64,000 nt of DNA from CADEEN01 sp963840805 (GTDB taxonomy: Bacteria > Pseudomonadota > Gammaproteobacteria > Burkholderiales > Burkholderiaceae_C): contig CAWJAJ010000002.1 of the NCBI GenBank assembly GCA_963840805.1, positions 175,654 through 239,653 of the forward strand, in the 5' to 3' direction. The translations under genes were made by a program, and so were the position numbers. The notes beneath the pieces were generated by a model. The model saw nothing but the letters and a program-made list of their open reading frames with translations, was not told the DNA's origin and did not search any database. Positions 39,009 through 48,412 of the stretch are shown here, in pieces. Numbering within the stretch: position 1 is the stretch's first letter; each line of letters starts with the position of its first letter.

Positions 39009-40886
39009 TCAGGCCGTCAACAGGCGCGTCACGCGCTGCACATGCTCGGCCGGGTTGTCGAGCTGGCCGCCTTCGGCCAGCCATGCCTGGTCGAACAGCA
39101 GATGCGCCAGGTCATCGAAATGCGCGTCGTCGCGCTCGATGCGTTTGACCAACGCGTGCTGCGGCATTGACTTCCAGGATCGGCAGGCCCTTCGGGCGCC
39201 TGCTGGCCGGCCTGCTTCAGCATCCGCGCCAGGTGCGCACTCATGTCGCCCTCCTCGACCACGATGCAGGCCGGTGAATCGACCAGGCGCGTCGTCACGC
39301 GCACGTCCTTGGCGCGCTCCTTCAGCGCAACCTTCAGCTTTTCCTGCACCGGCGCAAACGCCGTGGCCGCCGCCTCGGCCTCCTTCTTCTCGGCCTCGTC
39401 CTGCAGCCTGCCCAGATCGACGCTGCCCTTGGCCACGCTTTGCAGCGGGTGGCCTTCGAACTCGTACAGGTGCGACAGCATCCACTCGTCGACGCGGTCG
39501 GTGAGCAGCAGCACCTCGATGCCCTTCTTGCGGAAGATCTCCAGCTGCGGGCTGGTCTTGGCCGCGGCCAGCGTGTCGGCGGTGATGTAGTAGATCGGGT
39601 CCTGGCCCTCCTTCAATCGCGACACGTAGTCTGCGAACGACACGCCCTCGTCGGCCTGCGTCGAAGCGAAGCGCAGCAGCTTGGCCAGGCGCTCCTGGTT
39701 GGCGTGGTCCTCGCCGATGCCTTCCTTGAGCACCGGGCCGAAGTCCTTCCAGAACGCGGCGTACTTGTCCTTCTGGTTCTCGGCCAAGTCTTCGAGCATC
39801 GACAGCACGCGCTTGGTCGAGCCCTCGCGGATGCGCCTTCACGTCGCGGCTTTCCTGCAGCAGTTCGCGGCTGACGTTGAGCGGCAGGTCGGCGCTGTCG
39901 ATCACGCCCTTGACGAAGCGCAGGTACACCGGCATCAGGGCCTCGGCGTCGTCCATGATGAAGACGCGCTTGACGTACAGCTTCACGCCGCCGCGCTTGT
40001 CGCGGTTCCACAGGTCGAACGGCGCCTTGGCCGGGATGTAGAGCAGCTGCGTGTACTCGGTGCGACCTTCGACGCGGTTGTGCGTGTAGGCCAGCGGCGG
40101 ATCGCTGTCGAAGGAGATCTGCTTGTAGAAGTCCTGGTACTGCGCATCGGTGATGTCGCTCTTGGCGCGCGTCCACAGCGCCGCGGCCTTGTTGACGGTT
40201 TCCCACTCGTCCTTCAGCACCGTCTCGGCCTTCTCGGCGATCCACTCCTCCTTCTTCATCAGGATCGGCAGCGAGATGTGGTCGGAGTACTTGCCGATGA
40301 TCGACTTCAGCTTCCAGGTCTTGAGGAACTCCTCTTCGCCCTCGCGCAGGTGCAGCATCACGTCGGTGCCGCGCTCGGCGCGGGTGATCGTCTCGACCTC
40401 GAACTGGCCCGTGCCGTCGCTGCTCCAGCGCACGCCCTCTTCGGGTTTCAGACCGGCACGGCGCGATTCGACGGTGATGCGGTCGGCGACGATGAAACCC
40501 GAATAGAAGCCGACGCCGAACTGGCCGATCAGGTTGGCGTCCTTCTTCTGGTCGCCTTCCAGCCGGGCCATGAATTCGCGCGTGCCGCTCTTGGCGATCG
40601 TGCCCAGGTGCGCCACCGCCTCCTCGGCACTCATGCCGATGCCGTTGTCGCGGATGGTCAGCGTCTTGGCGGCGGCATCGAAGCTCACGTGCACCTTCAA
40701 CTCGGGCGCGTCTTCGTAGAGCGCAGCGTTGTTCAGCGCCTCGAAGCGCAGTTTGTCGCAGGCGTCCGACGCGTTGGACACCAACTCGCGCAGGAAGATC
40801 TCCTTGTTCGAATACAGCGAGTGGGTCACCAGGTGCAGGATCTGCTGCACCTCGGCCTGGAAGGCAAGGGTCTGTTTGTGGCTCAT
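39009..40886 (-). CDS. htpG: Molecular chaperone HtpG (Hsp90), frameshifted by insertions
   Basis: Cytosolic ATP-dependent chaperone of about 625 residues. N-terminal ATPase domain: LVSNASDACDKLRFEAL, LTIRDNGIGMSAEEAVAHLG and GQFGVGFYSGFIVADRITVE. The middle domain includes RGGVKLYVKRVFIMDDAEAL and GVIDSADLPLNVSRELLQES. The C-terminal domain ends PAEHVQRVTRLLTA. Frames switch at 39833-39834 (GCG[C]ATC), near 39198 (GGG[C]CTG) and near 39176 (AAT[G]CCG). The first 1 kb from the start is clean. Start ATG 40886. Confidence 0.93.
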   Translation of the reverse strand: MSHKQTLAFQAEVQQILHLVTHSLYSNKEIFLRELVSNASDACDKLRFEALNNAALYEDAPELKVHVSFDAAAKTLTIRDNGIGMSAEEAVAHLGTIAKSGTREFMARLEGDQKKDANLIGQFGVGFYSGFIVADRITVESRRAGLKPEEGVRWSSDGTGQFEVETITRAERGTDVMLHLREGEEEFLKTWKLKSIIGKYSDHISLPILMKKEEWIAEKAETVLKDEWETVNKAAALWTRAKSDITDAQYQDFYKQISFDSDPPLAYTHNRVEGRTEYTQLLYIPAKAPFDLWNRDKRGGVKLYVKRVFIMDDAEALMPVYLRFVKGVIDSADLPLNVSRELLQESRDVKAHPRGLDQARAVDARRLGREPEGQVRRVLEGLRPGAQGRHRRGPRQPGAPGQAAALRFDAGRRGRVVRRLRVAIEGGPGPDLLHHRRHAGRGQDQPAAGDLPQEGHRGAAAHRPRRRVDAVAPVRVRRPPAAKRGQGQRRSGQAAGRGREEGGRGGGHGVCAGAGKAEGCAEGARQGRARDDAPGRFTGLHRGRGGRHECAPGADAEAGRPAGARRACRSWKSMPQHALVKRIERDDAHFDDLAHLLFDQAWLAEGGQLDNPAEHVQRVTRLLTA

Positions 40887-40973
40887 GGTTCGGATCGTGG
40901 GGCTTAAAGGGTCAAGGGCATTTCGCGAAGCAGAAATGGGGGCGGCAGCGCGACCTGTCAAGTGGCGCCGACG

Positions 40974-42231
40974 TCAACCGTAGCGGGCGATCGTCAATCC
41001 GGCCAGGTCGATGGCCGGCTGCACGCCCCGAAATCAGGTCGGCGATCACGCGCGCCGTGCCGGCGGCCATCGTCCATCCGAGGGTGCCGTGGCCGGTGGC
41101 TAAGCACAGGTTGGGCATTTCCGTGCCGCCGACCACTGGCGTGCCATCGGGCGTCATCGGCCGCAGACCGCACCAGAACTCGGCACGGCCGAGATCGCCG
41201 CCGTCGGGGAACAGGTCGCCGACGACATGCATCAGCGTGCGTCGCCGCGCCTCGTGCAAATGCATCGAGTAGCCGGCCAGCTCGGCCGTGCCGCCGACGC
41301 GGATGCGATCGCCCAGCCGGGTCACGGCCACTTTGTGTGTCTCGTCCATCACGGTCGATTCCGGCGCGCCACCACGGTCGGTGATCGGCACGCGTGATCG
41401 AGTAGCCCTTGACCGGGTAGACCGGCAGGTGCATCCCCAGCGGCGCCAGCAACTTCGGCGAATGGCTGCCGAGCGCGACCAGGTAGGCGTCGGCTTGCAG
41501 GCGGCCATGGTCGGTGACGACGCCCGTGATGCGCTTGCCATCGGTCAACAGCGCCTCGATGTTCACGCCGAAGCGCAGTGTTCGCGCCGCGTGCGGCGGC
41601 CATCTCGCGATGCGATTGGTGAATTTGAAGCAGTCGCCGGTTTCATCGCCAGGCAGGCGCAGGCCGCCGACGAACTTGTTGCGCACCCGCGCCAACGCCG
41701 GTTCGTGCTCGATGCAGCCATCGCGGTCTGAGCAGCTGGTAAGGCACGCCGTAGCGGTCGAGGATCGACGTGTCGGAAGCCGTGCCGTCGAGTTGCTTTT
41801 GCGTGCGGAAGAGTTGCAGCGTGCCCTGCATGCGCTCGTCGTACGCGATGCCGGTGGCTGCGCGCAGCGCCACCATGCAGTCACGGCTGTATTCGGCCAG
41901 CCTCACCATACGGCTCTTGTTGACCTCGTAGCGCGCCGCGGTGCAGTTGCGCAGCATCGCCAGGACCCAGCTGACCATGTGCCAGTCAAAGTGCGGGCGG
42001 ATCACCAGCGGGCGGTGGTGCATCAGCAGCCACTTCACGGCCTTCAGCGGCACGCCCGGCCCGGCCCACGGCGCCGAGTAACCCGGCGAGATCTCGCCGG
42101 CATTGGCAAAGCTGGTTTCCAGCGCCGGGCCGATGCTGGCGCTCGATCAGGGTCACCCGGTGGCCGTCGCCCGCCAATTCGTAGGCTGCCGTGGCGCCGA
42201 TCACGCCCCCGCCCAGGACCAACACCTTCAT
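40974..42231 (-). CDS. dadA: D-amino acid dehydrogenase small-subunit-like FAD oxidoreductase (DadA)
   Basis: Membrane-associated DAO-family flavoenzyme, about 415 residues, oxidising D-amino acids to 2-oxo acids. N terminus MKVLVLGGGVIGATAAYELA (GxGxxG), then SFANAGEISPGYSAPWAGPG (DadA hallmark after correcting the CAG[C]ATC insertion near 42136), and C-terminal FWCGLRPMTPDGTPVVGGT and LATGHGTLGWTMAAGTARVI. Insertions also at 41025-41026 (GGG[C]GTG) and near 41391 and 41727; around 41590 the local errors are more complex. It diverges from amn. Confidence 0.85.
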
Positions 42232-42281
42232 CGGCTTGCCTCCAGGTTTCGCAGTGTACGGAGCCGCTGCACAATCACCGC

Positions 42282-43760
42282 ATGATTGCTCCCGACCTGT
42301 TGCCCCGCCGTGAATTCAACGACCCCGACGCCGCCCTGGGGCATGCGCGCGCGATCTACGAAGCTGGCGTGGCCCACCTGCGCAAGCACCTGCAAGCCTT
42401 TCTCGAGGGCGAGGTCCCCGGCGAGCGGGTGCGCGCCACCTACCCCTTCGTGCGCGTGCGCATCGATACCGTGGCCCGTGCCGACTCGCGCCTGAGCTAC
42501 GGCTTTGCCGCCGGCCCGGGCCGCTACGAGACGACGCTGACGCGGCCGGATCTGTTTGGCGACTACTACCGCGAGCAGTTTCGCCTGTTGCTGCGCAACC
42601 ATGCCGTTGCGCTCGAGGTGGGGGCGAGCGAACAGCCGATCCCGGTGCACTTCTCGCTGGCCGAGGACGATCACCTCGAAGGCACGCTGACACCACAGCG
42701 ACGCCTGCTGATGCGTGACCTGTTCGACCTGCCCGATCTCGCCGCGATGGACGACGGCATCGCCAACGGCACCCACGAGTCGAGCCATGGCGAAGCCCAC
42801 CCGCTGGCCTTGTTCACCGCGCCGCGCGTCGACTACTCATTGCACCGGCTGCGCCATTACACCGGCACAGCACCCGAGCATTTCCAGAACTTCGTGCTGT
42901 TCACCAATTATCAGTTCTACATCGACGAGTTCATCGAGCTCGGCCATGAACTGATGGCCGAAGCCGTGGGCGATTACGTCGCCTTCGTCGAACCCGGCAA
43001 CGTGGTCACGCGCCGCGCCGGTACGGCGGCGGAGCCGCGCGACGCCGCAGGCGCATTGCCGGCCCGGCTGCCGCAGATGCCGGCTTACCACCTGGTGCGC
43101 CCCGACGGCAGCGGCATCACGATGGTCAACATCGGCGTCGGGCCAGCCAATGCCAAGACCATCACCGACCACATCGCGGTATTGCGCCCCCATGTCTGGA
43201 TCATGCTCGGGCACTGCGCCGGCCTGCGCAACACGCAGCAATTGGGCGACTACGTGCTGGCGCACGGTTATGTGCGCGAGGACCATGTGCTTGACGAGGA
43301 GCTGCCGCTGTGGGTGCCGATCCCGGCACTGGCCGAAGTGCAGGTGGCGCTCGAGCGCGCCGTCGCCGACGTAACGCGGCTTTCGGGCTACGAGCTCAAG
43401 CGCCTGTTGCGCACCGGGACCGTCGCCTCGACCGACAACCGCAATTGGGAGTTGCTGCCGCACCCGGGGCCCGAGCGTCGATTCAGCCAGAGCCGCGCCG
43501 TGGCGCTGGACATGGAAAGCGCGACCATCGCCGCCAACGGCTTTCGTTTCCGGGTGCCTTACGGCACCTTGCTGTGCGTGTCCGACAAGCCGCTGCACGG
43601 CGAGATCAAGCTGCCGGGCATGGCCAACCAGTTCTATCGCGAGCGCGTCGATCAGCACCTGCGCATCGGCATGCGCGCGGTCGAATTGCTGCGCACGGCC
43701 GGCGTCGACCAGTTGCATAGCCGCAAGCTGCGCAGCTTCTCGGAAGTGGCGTTTCAATGA
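42282..43760 (+). CDS. amn: AMP nucleosidase
   Basis: 492-residue cytosolic enzyme that splits AMP to adenine and ribose-5-phosphate. It has an N-terminal AMP nucleosidase domain (VRIDTVARADSRLSYGFAAG, HFSLAEDDHLEG) and a C-terminal nucleoside-phosphorylase-like domain (IMLGHCAGLRNTQQLGDYVL; AVALDMESATIAANGFRFRV, with the DMES substrate motif; LLCVSDKPLHGEIKLPG). Start ATG 42282, matching family length. The frame is clean from here to the window end. Confidence 0.94.
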   Translation: MIAPDLLPRREFNDPDAALGHARAIYEAGVAHLRKHLQAFLEGEVPGERVRATYPFVRVRIDTVARADSRLSYGFAAGPGRYETTLTRPDLFGDYYREQFRLLLRNHAVALEVGASEQPIPVHFSLAEDDHLEGTLTPQRRLLMRDLFDLPDLAAMDDGIANGTHESSHGEAHPLALFTAPRVDYSLHRLRHYTGTAPEHFQNFVLFTNYQFYIDEFIELGHELMAEAVGDYVAFVEPGNVVTRRAGTAAEPRDAAGALPARLPQMPAYHLVRPDGSGITMVNIGVGPANAKTITDHIAVLRPHVWIMLGHCAGLRNTQQLGDYVLAHGYVREDHVLDEELPLWVPIPALAEVQVALERAVADVTRLSGYELKRLLRTGTVASTDNRNWELLPHPGPERRFSQSRAVALDMESATIAANGFRFRVPYGTLLCVSDKPLHGEIKLPGMANQFYRERVDQHLRIGMRAVELLRTAGVDQLHSRKLRSFSEVAFQ

Positions 43761-43832
43761 CGCGCCGAGGTTGTGCCCCCGCACGCGATCCCTTAGGCTG
43801 AATCCGATTCATCTTTAGACAAGGAGACCCCC

Positions 43833-45905
43833 ATGCCCAGCCCATCCAGCAGCGTGCCCGCCAGTACCGCCGACATCCGCACCCTGGCGCTGGTCGGGCC
43901 GCAGGGCGCCGGCAAGACCAGCCTGGCCGAGGCGCTCCTGGCGCGTACGGGCGCAATCGGCGCTGCAGGCAGCCTCGAGCGTGGCACGACGGTGAGCGAC
44001 TTCGACCCGCTGGAGCGCAAGATGCAGCACTCGCTCAACGCGACGGTGATGCACTTCGAACATGCCGGTACCCGCATCCACATGATCGACACGCCCGGGG
44101 CGCCCGATTTCATCGGCCAGTCACTGCCCGCGCTGGAGGCGGTGGATACGGCGGTGATCGTGATCAACGCGGCGAATTGGAAGGTCAGCGGCATCGATGC
44201 AGCAGCCGTGCGCATGATGGATTACGCCGCACAACGGCACCTCGATCGCATGCTGGTCGTCAACAAGATCGACGCCGCGGGGCCAGACCTGCCGGCATTG
44301 CTGGCCGACATTCAAACCACCTTCGGTCGCGAGTGCCTGCCGCTGAACCTGCCCGACGCTGGTGGCGCCAAGGTCGTCGACTGCTTCTACAACCGCGAGG
44401 GTCACAGCGACTTCGGCAGCGTCGATGCCGCGCACCGGGCGCTGGTCGAGCAGGTCGTCGAGGTCGATGCCGCGTTCGTCGACCGCTACCTGAACGACGG
44501 CGATATCGATGCCGCCGAACTGCACGCGCCGCTCGAGCAGGCCCTGCGCGAAGGGCACCTGATGCCGGTTTGCTTCGTCTCGGCGCGCAGCGGCGCAGGC
44601 GTGGCCGAGTTGCTCGACGTGATCGTCAAGCTGCTGCCGAATCCCACCGAGGGCAACCCGCCGGACTTCCTCGAAGGCGAAGGTGCCCAGGCCAAACCGA
44701 AGCAGGCGTCGCCTGATCCAAGTGCCCATGTGCTCGCCCATGTGTTCAAGGTGACGGTCGACCCCTTCGTGGGTCGCATGGGTCTGTTCCGTGTGCACCA
44801 GGGCACGATCACCAAGGACAGCGTGCTCTACATCGGCGACGGCAGGAAACCGTTCAAGGTCGGCCACCTGCTTCGGCTGCAGGGCAAGGACTACGTCGAG
44901 GTGCCGAGCGCGGTGCCTGGCGATATCGCGGCGGTCGCCAAGATCGACGAGATCCACTTCGACGCGGTATTGCACGATGCCGCCGAAGACGACCACATTC
45001 ACCTCAAGCCGCTGCCGTTCCCCGTCCCGGTACATGGCCTGGCGATCGAGCCGAAGCGCCGCGGCGACGAGCAGCGCATGTGGGAAATCCTCACCAAACT
45101 CGTCGACGAAGATCCCTGCCTGAAGGTCGAACATGTGGCAACCACCAACGAGACCATCGTCTACGGCTTGGGTGAGTTGCACCTGCGCGTGCTGCTCGAA
45201 CGCCTGCGCGACGTCTACAAGTTCGAGGTCAATACGCGGCCGCCACGCATCGCATATCGCGAGACAGTAACGGCGCCGGCCGAGGGCCACCACCGCCACA
45301 AGAAGCAGACCGGCGGTGCCGGCCAGTTCGGTGAGGTGTTCCTGAAGATCGAACCGCTGCCACGCGGCGGCGGCTTCGAGTTCGTCGATCAGGTCAAGGG
45401 AGGCACCATTCCGAACCAATTCATCCCGGCGGTCGAAAAAGGCGTGCGCGAGGCGCTGGCACTGGGTGTGATTGCCGGTTATCCACTGGTCGACGTCAAG
45501 GTCATCGTCTACGACGGCAAGCACCACACCGTCGACAGCAAGGAAATCGCCTTCATCACGGCCGGCCGCAAGGCCTTCATGGCCGCGGTGCGCGGCGCGC
45601 GGCCGATCGTCATCGAGCCGATCGTCGATGTCGAGATCACCGCCCCTGGCGCGGCCACCGGCGACATCACCGGCGATCTGTCGTCACGGCGCGGCCAGGT
45701 CAGCGGGACCCACAATGGCACCACAGGCACGATGATCATCCGGGGCCAGGCGCCGCTGGCGGAGTTGGCGGGCTATCAGTCACGCCTGAATGCGATGACG
45801 GCAGGGCAGGGCCGCTACACGGTGGCGCTGTCGTGCTACGAAGCGGTGCCGCCCATCGTGCAGCAGCAACTGGTATCGCAGTACCAGGCGCACGACGAGG
45901 ATTGA
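43833..45905 (+). CDS. Elongation factor G-like GTPase (EF-G paralogue)
   Basis: 690-residue five-domain translation-type GTPase. G1 is GPQGAGKTSLAEALL (not the AHIDAGKTT of housekeeping EF-G), G3 is MIDTPGAPDF, G4 is VVNKIDAAG and G5 is SARSG. The later domains are EF-G-like, including PPRIAYRETV and QTGGAGQFGEVFLKIEPL. The G3 motif lacks the His of DTPGH that promotes GTP hydrolysis in EF-Tu and EF-G. This and the divergent G1 place it with the EF-G-like paralogues rather than fusA. AAGGAG lies 6 bases before the ATG. Its role in translation or ribosome rescue is unknown. Confidence 0.9.
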   Translation: MPSPSSSVPASTADIRTLALVGPQGAGKTSLAEALLARTGAIGAAGSLERGTTVSDFDPLERKMQHSLNATVMHFEHAGTRIHMIDTPGAPDFIGQSLPALEAVDTAVIVINAANWKVSGIDAAAVRMMDYAAQRHLDRMLVVNKIDAAGPDLPALLADIQTTFGRECLPLNLPDAGGAKVVDCFYNREGHSDFGSVDAAHRALVEQVVEVDAAFVDRYLNDGDIDAAELHAPLEQALREGHLMPVCFVSARSGAGVAELLDVIVKLLPNPTEGNPPDFLEGEGAQAKPKQASPDPSAHVLAHVFKVTVDPFVGRMGLFRVHQGTITKDSVLYIGDGRKPFKVGHLLRLQGKDYVEVPSAVPGDIAAVAKIDEIHFDAVLHDAAEDDHIHLKPLPFPVPVHGLAIEPKRRGDEQRMWEILTKLVDEDPCLKVEHVATTNETIVYGLGELHLRVLLERLRDVYKFEVNTRPPRIAYRETVTAPAEGHHRHKKQTGGAGQFGEVFLKIEPLPRGGGFEFVDQVKGGTIPNQFIPAVEKGVREALALGVIAGYPLVDVKVIVYDGKHHTVDSKEIAFITAGRKAFMAAVRGARPIVIEPIVDVEITAPGAATGDITGDLSSRRGQVSGTHNGTTGTMIIRGQAPLAELAGYQSRLNAMTAGQGRYTVALSCYEAVPPIVQQQLVSQYQAHDED

Positions 45906-45924
45906 GCAAGCTCCGGCACGCGCC

Positions 45925-46791
45925 TCAGGGCTCGTGCCGGACGACGTTCTGTGCGTGCTTGAGCAGCGTGTGGGGCTTGCCGCAGATCCAGCGCGCAAGC
46001 TCGTCGAGTTCAGCCGCACGGATCGCGAATGCAGGCCATTCAGCCTCGATGCGCTCGAGCGTGTTGATGTTGTGGAATGACAGCCGCACCTTGCCCTCGT
46101 CGTGCAACGGGGTCAGGCGCACGCTGGCGATGACATCGGCCGTGAACTCGAACAGCGTGCCTTGCGGCCGACCCGTTTCCGGATGAAGTGCCTGTGACTC
46201 ATGGGCCGTGATGCCCGCAAACAGCAGCCGCGCCTTTAGGCGATCGATTTCCGCCGGGAACTCCTTGATGACCCGCACGCGCTGGCCGACACCGGCGCGC
46301 CACCCGAGCGTCACCGATTCAAAGTGTTCGTCACCGCCGTGGCTGACGCGCAGCTTGGGCACGACGCGGAAGGCCTGACCGGGCGGGCGATCCAGGACAT
46401 TGCGGCCGTCGAACACGTAGCGTCCGGGTCCCGCCGGCTTAAGCACGTTGAGATGCTCCACCAGGCGTGTCCAGTAATCGGTCGCGGTACGGCAGGCGGC
46501 ATTGACCAGACGGACGTTGCGGTTGCGCACCTCGGGGTCGGGTCCGCTCTGGACTTCGCGGCTGGTGGCCTCGCGCTCGAGTTCGGCGAGGAATCCACCC
46601 GCTGGCGCACTGGCGGCAGCGGGCGCCGATGGTTCGGACGCCGGTATTTCAGGCGGCTGGGCAGGCCCGAACAATCGCGTGATGTCCACCGCCTCGCCAA
46701 GCATCACCAGGGGCGCAACGGAGAGACCACCGCGAGTCAGTGGGCGACCGGTATTGCCGCCGGCACGGAGGGGGGGGTGTTCGAGCATCAT
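45925..46791 (-). CDS. Conserved hypothetical protein, Burkholderiales type
   Basis: About 288 residues. I do not recognise the family. The N-terminal 90 residues are Pro/Ala-rich and probably unstructured, with a segment LGEAVDITRLFGP. A folded part of about 190 residues follows, containing NAACRTATDYWTRLVEHLNV, RVSHGGDEHFESVTLGWRAG, a FTADVIASVRLTPLHDEGKV stretch and a C-terminal ELARWICGKPHTLLKHAQNV. No TM segment or signal peptide. Start is uncertain: ATG 46791, or ATG 46704 before LGEAVD. It converges with the EF-G-like gene. Confidence 0.6.
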   Translation of the reverse strand: MMLEHPPLRAGGNTGRPLTRGGLSVAPLVMLGEAVDITRLFGPAQPPEIPASEPSAPAAASAPAGGFLAELEREATSREVQSGPDPEVRNRNVRLVNAACRTATDYWTRLVEHLNVLKPAGPGRYVFDGRNVLDRPPGQAFRVVPKLRVSHGGDEHFESVTLGWRAGVGQRVRVIKEFPAEIDRLKARLLFAGITAHESQALHPETGRPQGTLFEFTADVIASVRLTPLHDEGKVRLSFHNINTLERIEAEWPAFAIRAAELDELARWICGKPHTLLKHAQNVVRHEP

Positions 46792-46918
46792 GGCAACAGA
46801 ACGTATCAGCACTTGCGGCGCAGGCAGCGGAACTATTCAACGCACAGCGGCGCGCAAGTGTTACAGGCAGCCACTGCACAGAATTCTTGCTGCTTACCGC
46901 ACTGGCGCGAACCGCGAG

Positions 46919-47491
46919 CTACTTCGCACCGTCGGCACGCCACTTCTTCAATTGTTCGAGCCAAGCCGTCCAATCCTGTGGTCCCTGTTCGAAGCGCTTC
47001 TTCAGGTTGCCGAGCACGTTGCCCCAGGCACGGTCGAAGTAGGCATAGGCCTTGTCCCACTCACCGCCGTCGCCCCAGCCCGTGTGGTGCAGCACGACAC
47101 GGGTCGTCTTGTCGCGCAGCGCCTCGAAGCGCACGATGACGAAGGTTCGCTGGGCACGCGCCTCGGGGAGGTTCGGCGGCGCATTCCAGTCGAACGACAA
47201 CATCCTCTTCGGTTGCAGGGCCAGGAAGCGCATGTCGTCGGCACCCTTGCTGCCCAGCGGCGCGGTGGGGTCGAAGTAGATCTCGAATGCGCCGCCGACA
47301 CGCGGCTCGATCCGGGCGTCGGGCGCAAAGAAGCCGACGATGCCTTCGCGCGTGGTCCAGGCATCCCACGCCTGATCGATAGTCGCATTGATCTCGATGC
47401 TCTTCTCGATGGCGCGTTCGGCCGCATGCGTCAGCGGTGCAGCCACCAGGATGGCCAACCAGGCCATCAGTCGGAGCCAACGGCGGTTCAC
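46919..47491 (-). CDS. Exported SRPBCC (START/AHSA1-like) protein
   Basis: 190 residues. The N-terminal hydrophobic stretch (LRLMAWLAILVAAPLTHA, followed by AERAI) looks like a signal peptide. The rest is an SRPBCC hydrophobic-pocket domain: KSIEINATIDQAWDAWTTRE, FAPDARIEPRVGGAFEIYFD and VLHHTGWGDGGEWDKAYAYF. Start is GTG 47491 overlapping the upstream stop (GTGA). Third gene of an ArsR-SRPBCC-SRPBCC operon. An exported SRPBCC protein is unusual; its ligand is unknown. Confidence 0.75.
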   Translation of the reverse strand: MNRRWLRLMAWLAILVAAPLTHAAERAIEKSIEINATIDQAWDAWTTREGIVGFFAPDARIEPRVGGAFEIYFDPTAPLGSKGADDMRFLALQPKRMLSFDWNAPPNLPEARAQRTFVIVRFEALRDKTTRVVLHHTGWGDGGEWDKAYAYFDRAWGNVLGNLKKRFEQGPQDWTAWLEQLKKWRADGAK

Positions 47492-47955
47492 GCGGCGAAC
47501 CCCTTGAGGGCACAAGCCGCGTAGGCGGCCAGCGTCAGCGGCCAGCCACCCTCGTACTGATCGCGCTTGGCCCGCGCCTGCGCGCCACGCGCCTCCCAGC
47601 GGCTGTGGTGTACCGACACCTCGGTACCGCCATCGACGGCGACGAAGCGCACCGCCAGCAGCGTGGCCTCGCTGGCAGACAAACCGGGATGCCAACTCAT
47701 CGAGAACCCGTGCGGTGGCTGCCAGGTCGTCAGCCGGCCCCAGACGACAGTCTGCCCATTGCGCGCATGCTCGAGGACCTCGCCGCCCTCGCGCCCGTCG
47801 AAGCTGACATCACGCGCCTCCTTGCCAAAACAGGAGTGACCCGCGAAAGGCCACCAGCGCCCGATCTGGCGGGTGAAGAGGTCGAAAGCGGCCGCAGGAG
47901 CCAGCGCCACGCGAACGCGGTGCTCGACGGGCGGCACGGGATTGTTCTGGCTCAT
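47488..47955 (-). CDS. SRPBCC (AHSA1-like) domain protein
   Basis: 155-residue cytosolic SRPBCC protein: VEHRVRVALAPAAAFDLFTR, WWPFAGHSCFGKEARDVSFD and VHHSRWEARGAQARAKRDQY. Such proteins often follow an ArsR regulator gene, as here; the ATG at 47955 overlaps the ArsR stop (ATGA). Ligand and role unknown. Confidence 0.82.
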   Translation of the reverse strand: MSQNNPVPPVEHRVRVALAPAAAFDLFTRQIGRWWPFAGHSCFGKEARDVSFDGREGGEVLEHARNGQTVVWGRLTTWQPPHGFSMSWHPGLSASEATLLAVRFVAVDGGTEVSVHHSRWEARGAQARAKRDQYEGGWPLTLAAYAACALKGFAA

Positions 47956-48296
47956 CGGGAACTCCTGGTCTTGCGGCGCGCCTCCCCGAACGCGCCGTTG
48001 TTGGCCACCAGCGCGTAGCGTGCCATTGCCCGCTGCCACATGCGGTCGATTTCGTCTCGCAGTGCGCCTAGGGTGGCCGGTGCGATGGCGTAGACACGGC
48101 GCGTGCCCTCGGCGCGCACGACCGCCAAGCCTGCACTTTCGAGCACGCGCAGGTGTTTAGATACCGCGGGCCGGCTGACCGGCAGCCGCTCGGCGATCTC
48201 GCCGACAGAATGCTCACCGTCGATCAGCAGGCGCACGATGGCCTCGCGCGTCGGGTCGGCCAACGCCGCCACCGAGCGCGCTGCGCCGGCCTTCAC
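47952..48296 (-). CDS. ArsR-family transcriptional regulator
   Basis: 114-residue winged-helix regulator. The helix-turn-helix is GEIAERLPVSRPAVSKHLRV, followed by the wing VVRAEGTRRVYAIAP. No Cys-rich metal motif (such as ELCVCDL) is present, so it is probably not a metal sensor. Start GTG 48296. It heads the operon with the two SRPBCC genes and probably binds the repeats just upstream. Confidence 0.85.
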   Translation of the reverse strand: MKAGAARSVAALADPTREAIVRLLIDGEHSVGEIAERLPVSRPAVSKHLRVLESAGLAVVRAEGTRRVYAIAPATLGALRDEIDRMWQRAMARYALVANNGAFGEARRKTRSSR

Positions 48297-48310
48297 GGGT
48301 GCGCCTGATT

Positions 48311-48334
48311 GGTAACCATTCGATTACGGTAACC
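48311..48334. promoter_or_regulatory. Candidate ArsR operator
   Basis: Two GGTAACC direct repeats (48311-48317 and 48328-48334), with GTAA...TTAC symmetry between them (48312-48327). They begin 14 bases upstream of the arsR-like GTG. Binding is inference. Confidence 0.4.
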
Positions 48335-48412
48335 GACAAGCTACCTTGCGTCAAGTGCCGGACACTGCGGGGGGCCGCAGCCGTTCGCGCAAGACTCCTT
48401 TATCATTGCAAC

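Noticed and set aside
44121..45527. Long antisense ORF (468 codons) opposite the EF-G-like gene
   Set aside because: Antisense of a complete, recognisable GTPase gene; no domain of its own.
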